A DNA stretch of 64,000 bases from Vibrio tapetis subsp. tapetis. Lineage in GTDB: Bacteria; Pseudomonadota; Gammaproteobacteria; Enterobacterales; Vibrionaceae. A program made the position numbers and the translations under genes. Positions 63,343 to 64,000 of the stretch are shown in pieces; positions within the stretch are counted from its first letter, which is position 1; the number at the start of each line of letters is the position of its first letter. The notes beneath the pieces were generated by a model, which made no database searches, was not told the origin of the DNA, and was given only the letters and a program-made list of their open reading frames with translations. Location: contig NZ_LT960611.1 in NCBI RefSeq assembly GCF_900233005.1, forward strand, positions 310,001 to 374,000, read 5' to 3'.

Positions 63343-64000
63343 ATGAAAGTAAGACATTTAATTGTTTCGATTTTTCTGCTCTGCTCGTCCTCCGTTTATG
63401 CGTGGAGCCAGCACCAATCTCTCGCCTGGGTATCTAGCCATACACCTGCAGGCACCGCATTAGCTCATCATGAGTTATTGGCTCAAATTTATCATGGTAA
63501 TCAGTATCAACCCATTTGGTATCAATACGATGCGATCAAACAGTTTGAAGCGCAATTGGAACACGCCGCGCTGGCGGACGTCAGCGATGTGTTTTATCAC
63601 CGACTGTCTGAACTAAAAGAAGCTCGTTATCAAAATCGTTGGCAAGAATATGACATTTTGGCCACCGACACCTTACTTACCTTTATGTCTTATTCACAAC
63701 TGGCTCAGAAAGAAGGCAAAGGTTGGTTCTTTGGTGGGCGTGTACCTGCACATTTGCCAATGCCCGAAGAAGGCAGTACCGAGGCGTTGCTTTTTGCGGT
63801 AGAAAATGACGGCCTACAAGCCTACCTAGAACAATACGAGCCTAATACGGCCGCTTTTAAAAAATACGTGACGACGATCGATAAACTGAAACCGTACGTC
63901 GATTTCTTTGTCAGTGATTACATGCAGCGAAAACATTTGTTACGCAAAGGAGACAGAATAACTCACAAACCGGAATTAACTTATCGTTTGGATATTCTAG
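63343..64000 (+). CDS. Murein L,D-transpeptidase, N-terminal part (runs off the right edge)
   Basis: 219 codons are visible. A signal peptide (MKVRHLIVSIFLLCSSSVYA) precedes the L,D-transpeptidase scaffold domain, seen in YQPIWYQYDAIKQFEAQLEH near residue 55 and YDILATDTLLTFMSYSQLAQ near residue 105. It resembles YcbB/LdtD-type enzymes, which crosslink peptidoglycan. The catalytic YkuD domain would lie beyond the window. An AAGGAGCGGG ribosome site precedes the ATG. Confidence 0.82.
   Translation, partial: MKVRHLIVSIFLLCSSSVYAWSQHQSLAWVSSHTPAGTALAHHELLAQIYHGNQYQPIWYQYDAIKQFEAQLEHAALADVSDVFYHRLSELKEARYQNRWQEYDILATDTLLTFMSYSQLAQKEGKGWFFGGRVPAHLPMPEEGSTEALLFAVENDGLQAYLEQYEPNTAAFKKYVTTIDKLKPYVDFFVSDYMQRKHLLRKGDRITHKPELTYRLDIL

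Overview
The window is a chromosomal stretch of a Vibrio, most likely a marine species; I cannot name it. The evidence is the moderate GC content and a set of Vibrio-type genes: manganese-dependent pyrophosphatase, FabV, PanP, HexR, TfoX next to serC, IrpA next to ribA, and a TorECA operon. Nearly all of it is ordinary host chromosome with well-spaced operons and clear rho-independent terminators. I saw no rRNA, tRNA, intact insertion sequence or CRISPR array.

Layout. 0-7.5 kb: serine hydrolase, YdcF-like protein, a Rossmann-fold protein, a small TIGR02647-type protein, a coiled-coil lipoprotein, FocA and a lone FetB-like permease. 7.7-13.8 kb: the TMAO respiration operon torE-torC-torA, with three contiguous decameric direct repeats upstream that look like TorR boxes, then a BCCT osmolyte transporter gene broken by a single in-frame TGA. 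13.9-27.9 kb: metabolic and transport genes, including a 10-TM metal exporter behind two Fur-like boxes, ppaC, fabV, an AspT/YbjL transporter, grxA, an iron-dependent alcohol dehydrogenase, hexR, panP and lysO. 28.0-34.2 kb: a decayed tyrosine-recombinase fragment beside a five-gene tripartite efflux operon (adaptor, TolC-like channel, two MacB/FtsX permeases, ATPase). 34.3-37.2 kb: cydABX, including the 33-residue CydX. 37.3-49.6 kb: MocR-type regulator, lipase with its foldase, VanZ, HDOD protein, tfoX, a response regulator/histidine kinase pair, a DUF945 protein and serC. 49.8-56.8 kb: divergent nrfA and nrfBCDEXF for ammonifying nitrite respiration. 57.6-64 kb: ribA, a Fur-box-preceded cluster (irpA, di-heme oxidoreductase, imelysin-like lipoprotein, DUF1513 protein) and the start of an L,D-transpeptidase gene.

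How the genes fit together. The window is rich in low-oxygen respiration: TMAO reductase, cytochrome bd oxidase, formate transport and nitrite ammonification, each with its c-type cytochromes or haem-lyase factors. A second theme is metal handling: the Fur-box-preceded exporter next to a manganese-dependent enzyme, and the irpA cluster.

The least expected items are the nonsense codon in the substrate-binding tryptophan motif of the BCCT transporter, the integrase relic beside the efflux operon, a perfect inverted pair of consensus DnaA boxes after focA, and several long unexplained intergenic palindromes. None of these amounts to a clearly new system. The best candidates for poorly described biology are the efflux operon beside the integrase scar and the irpA cluster.
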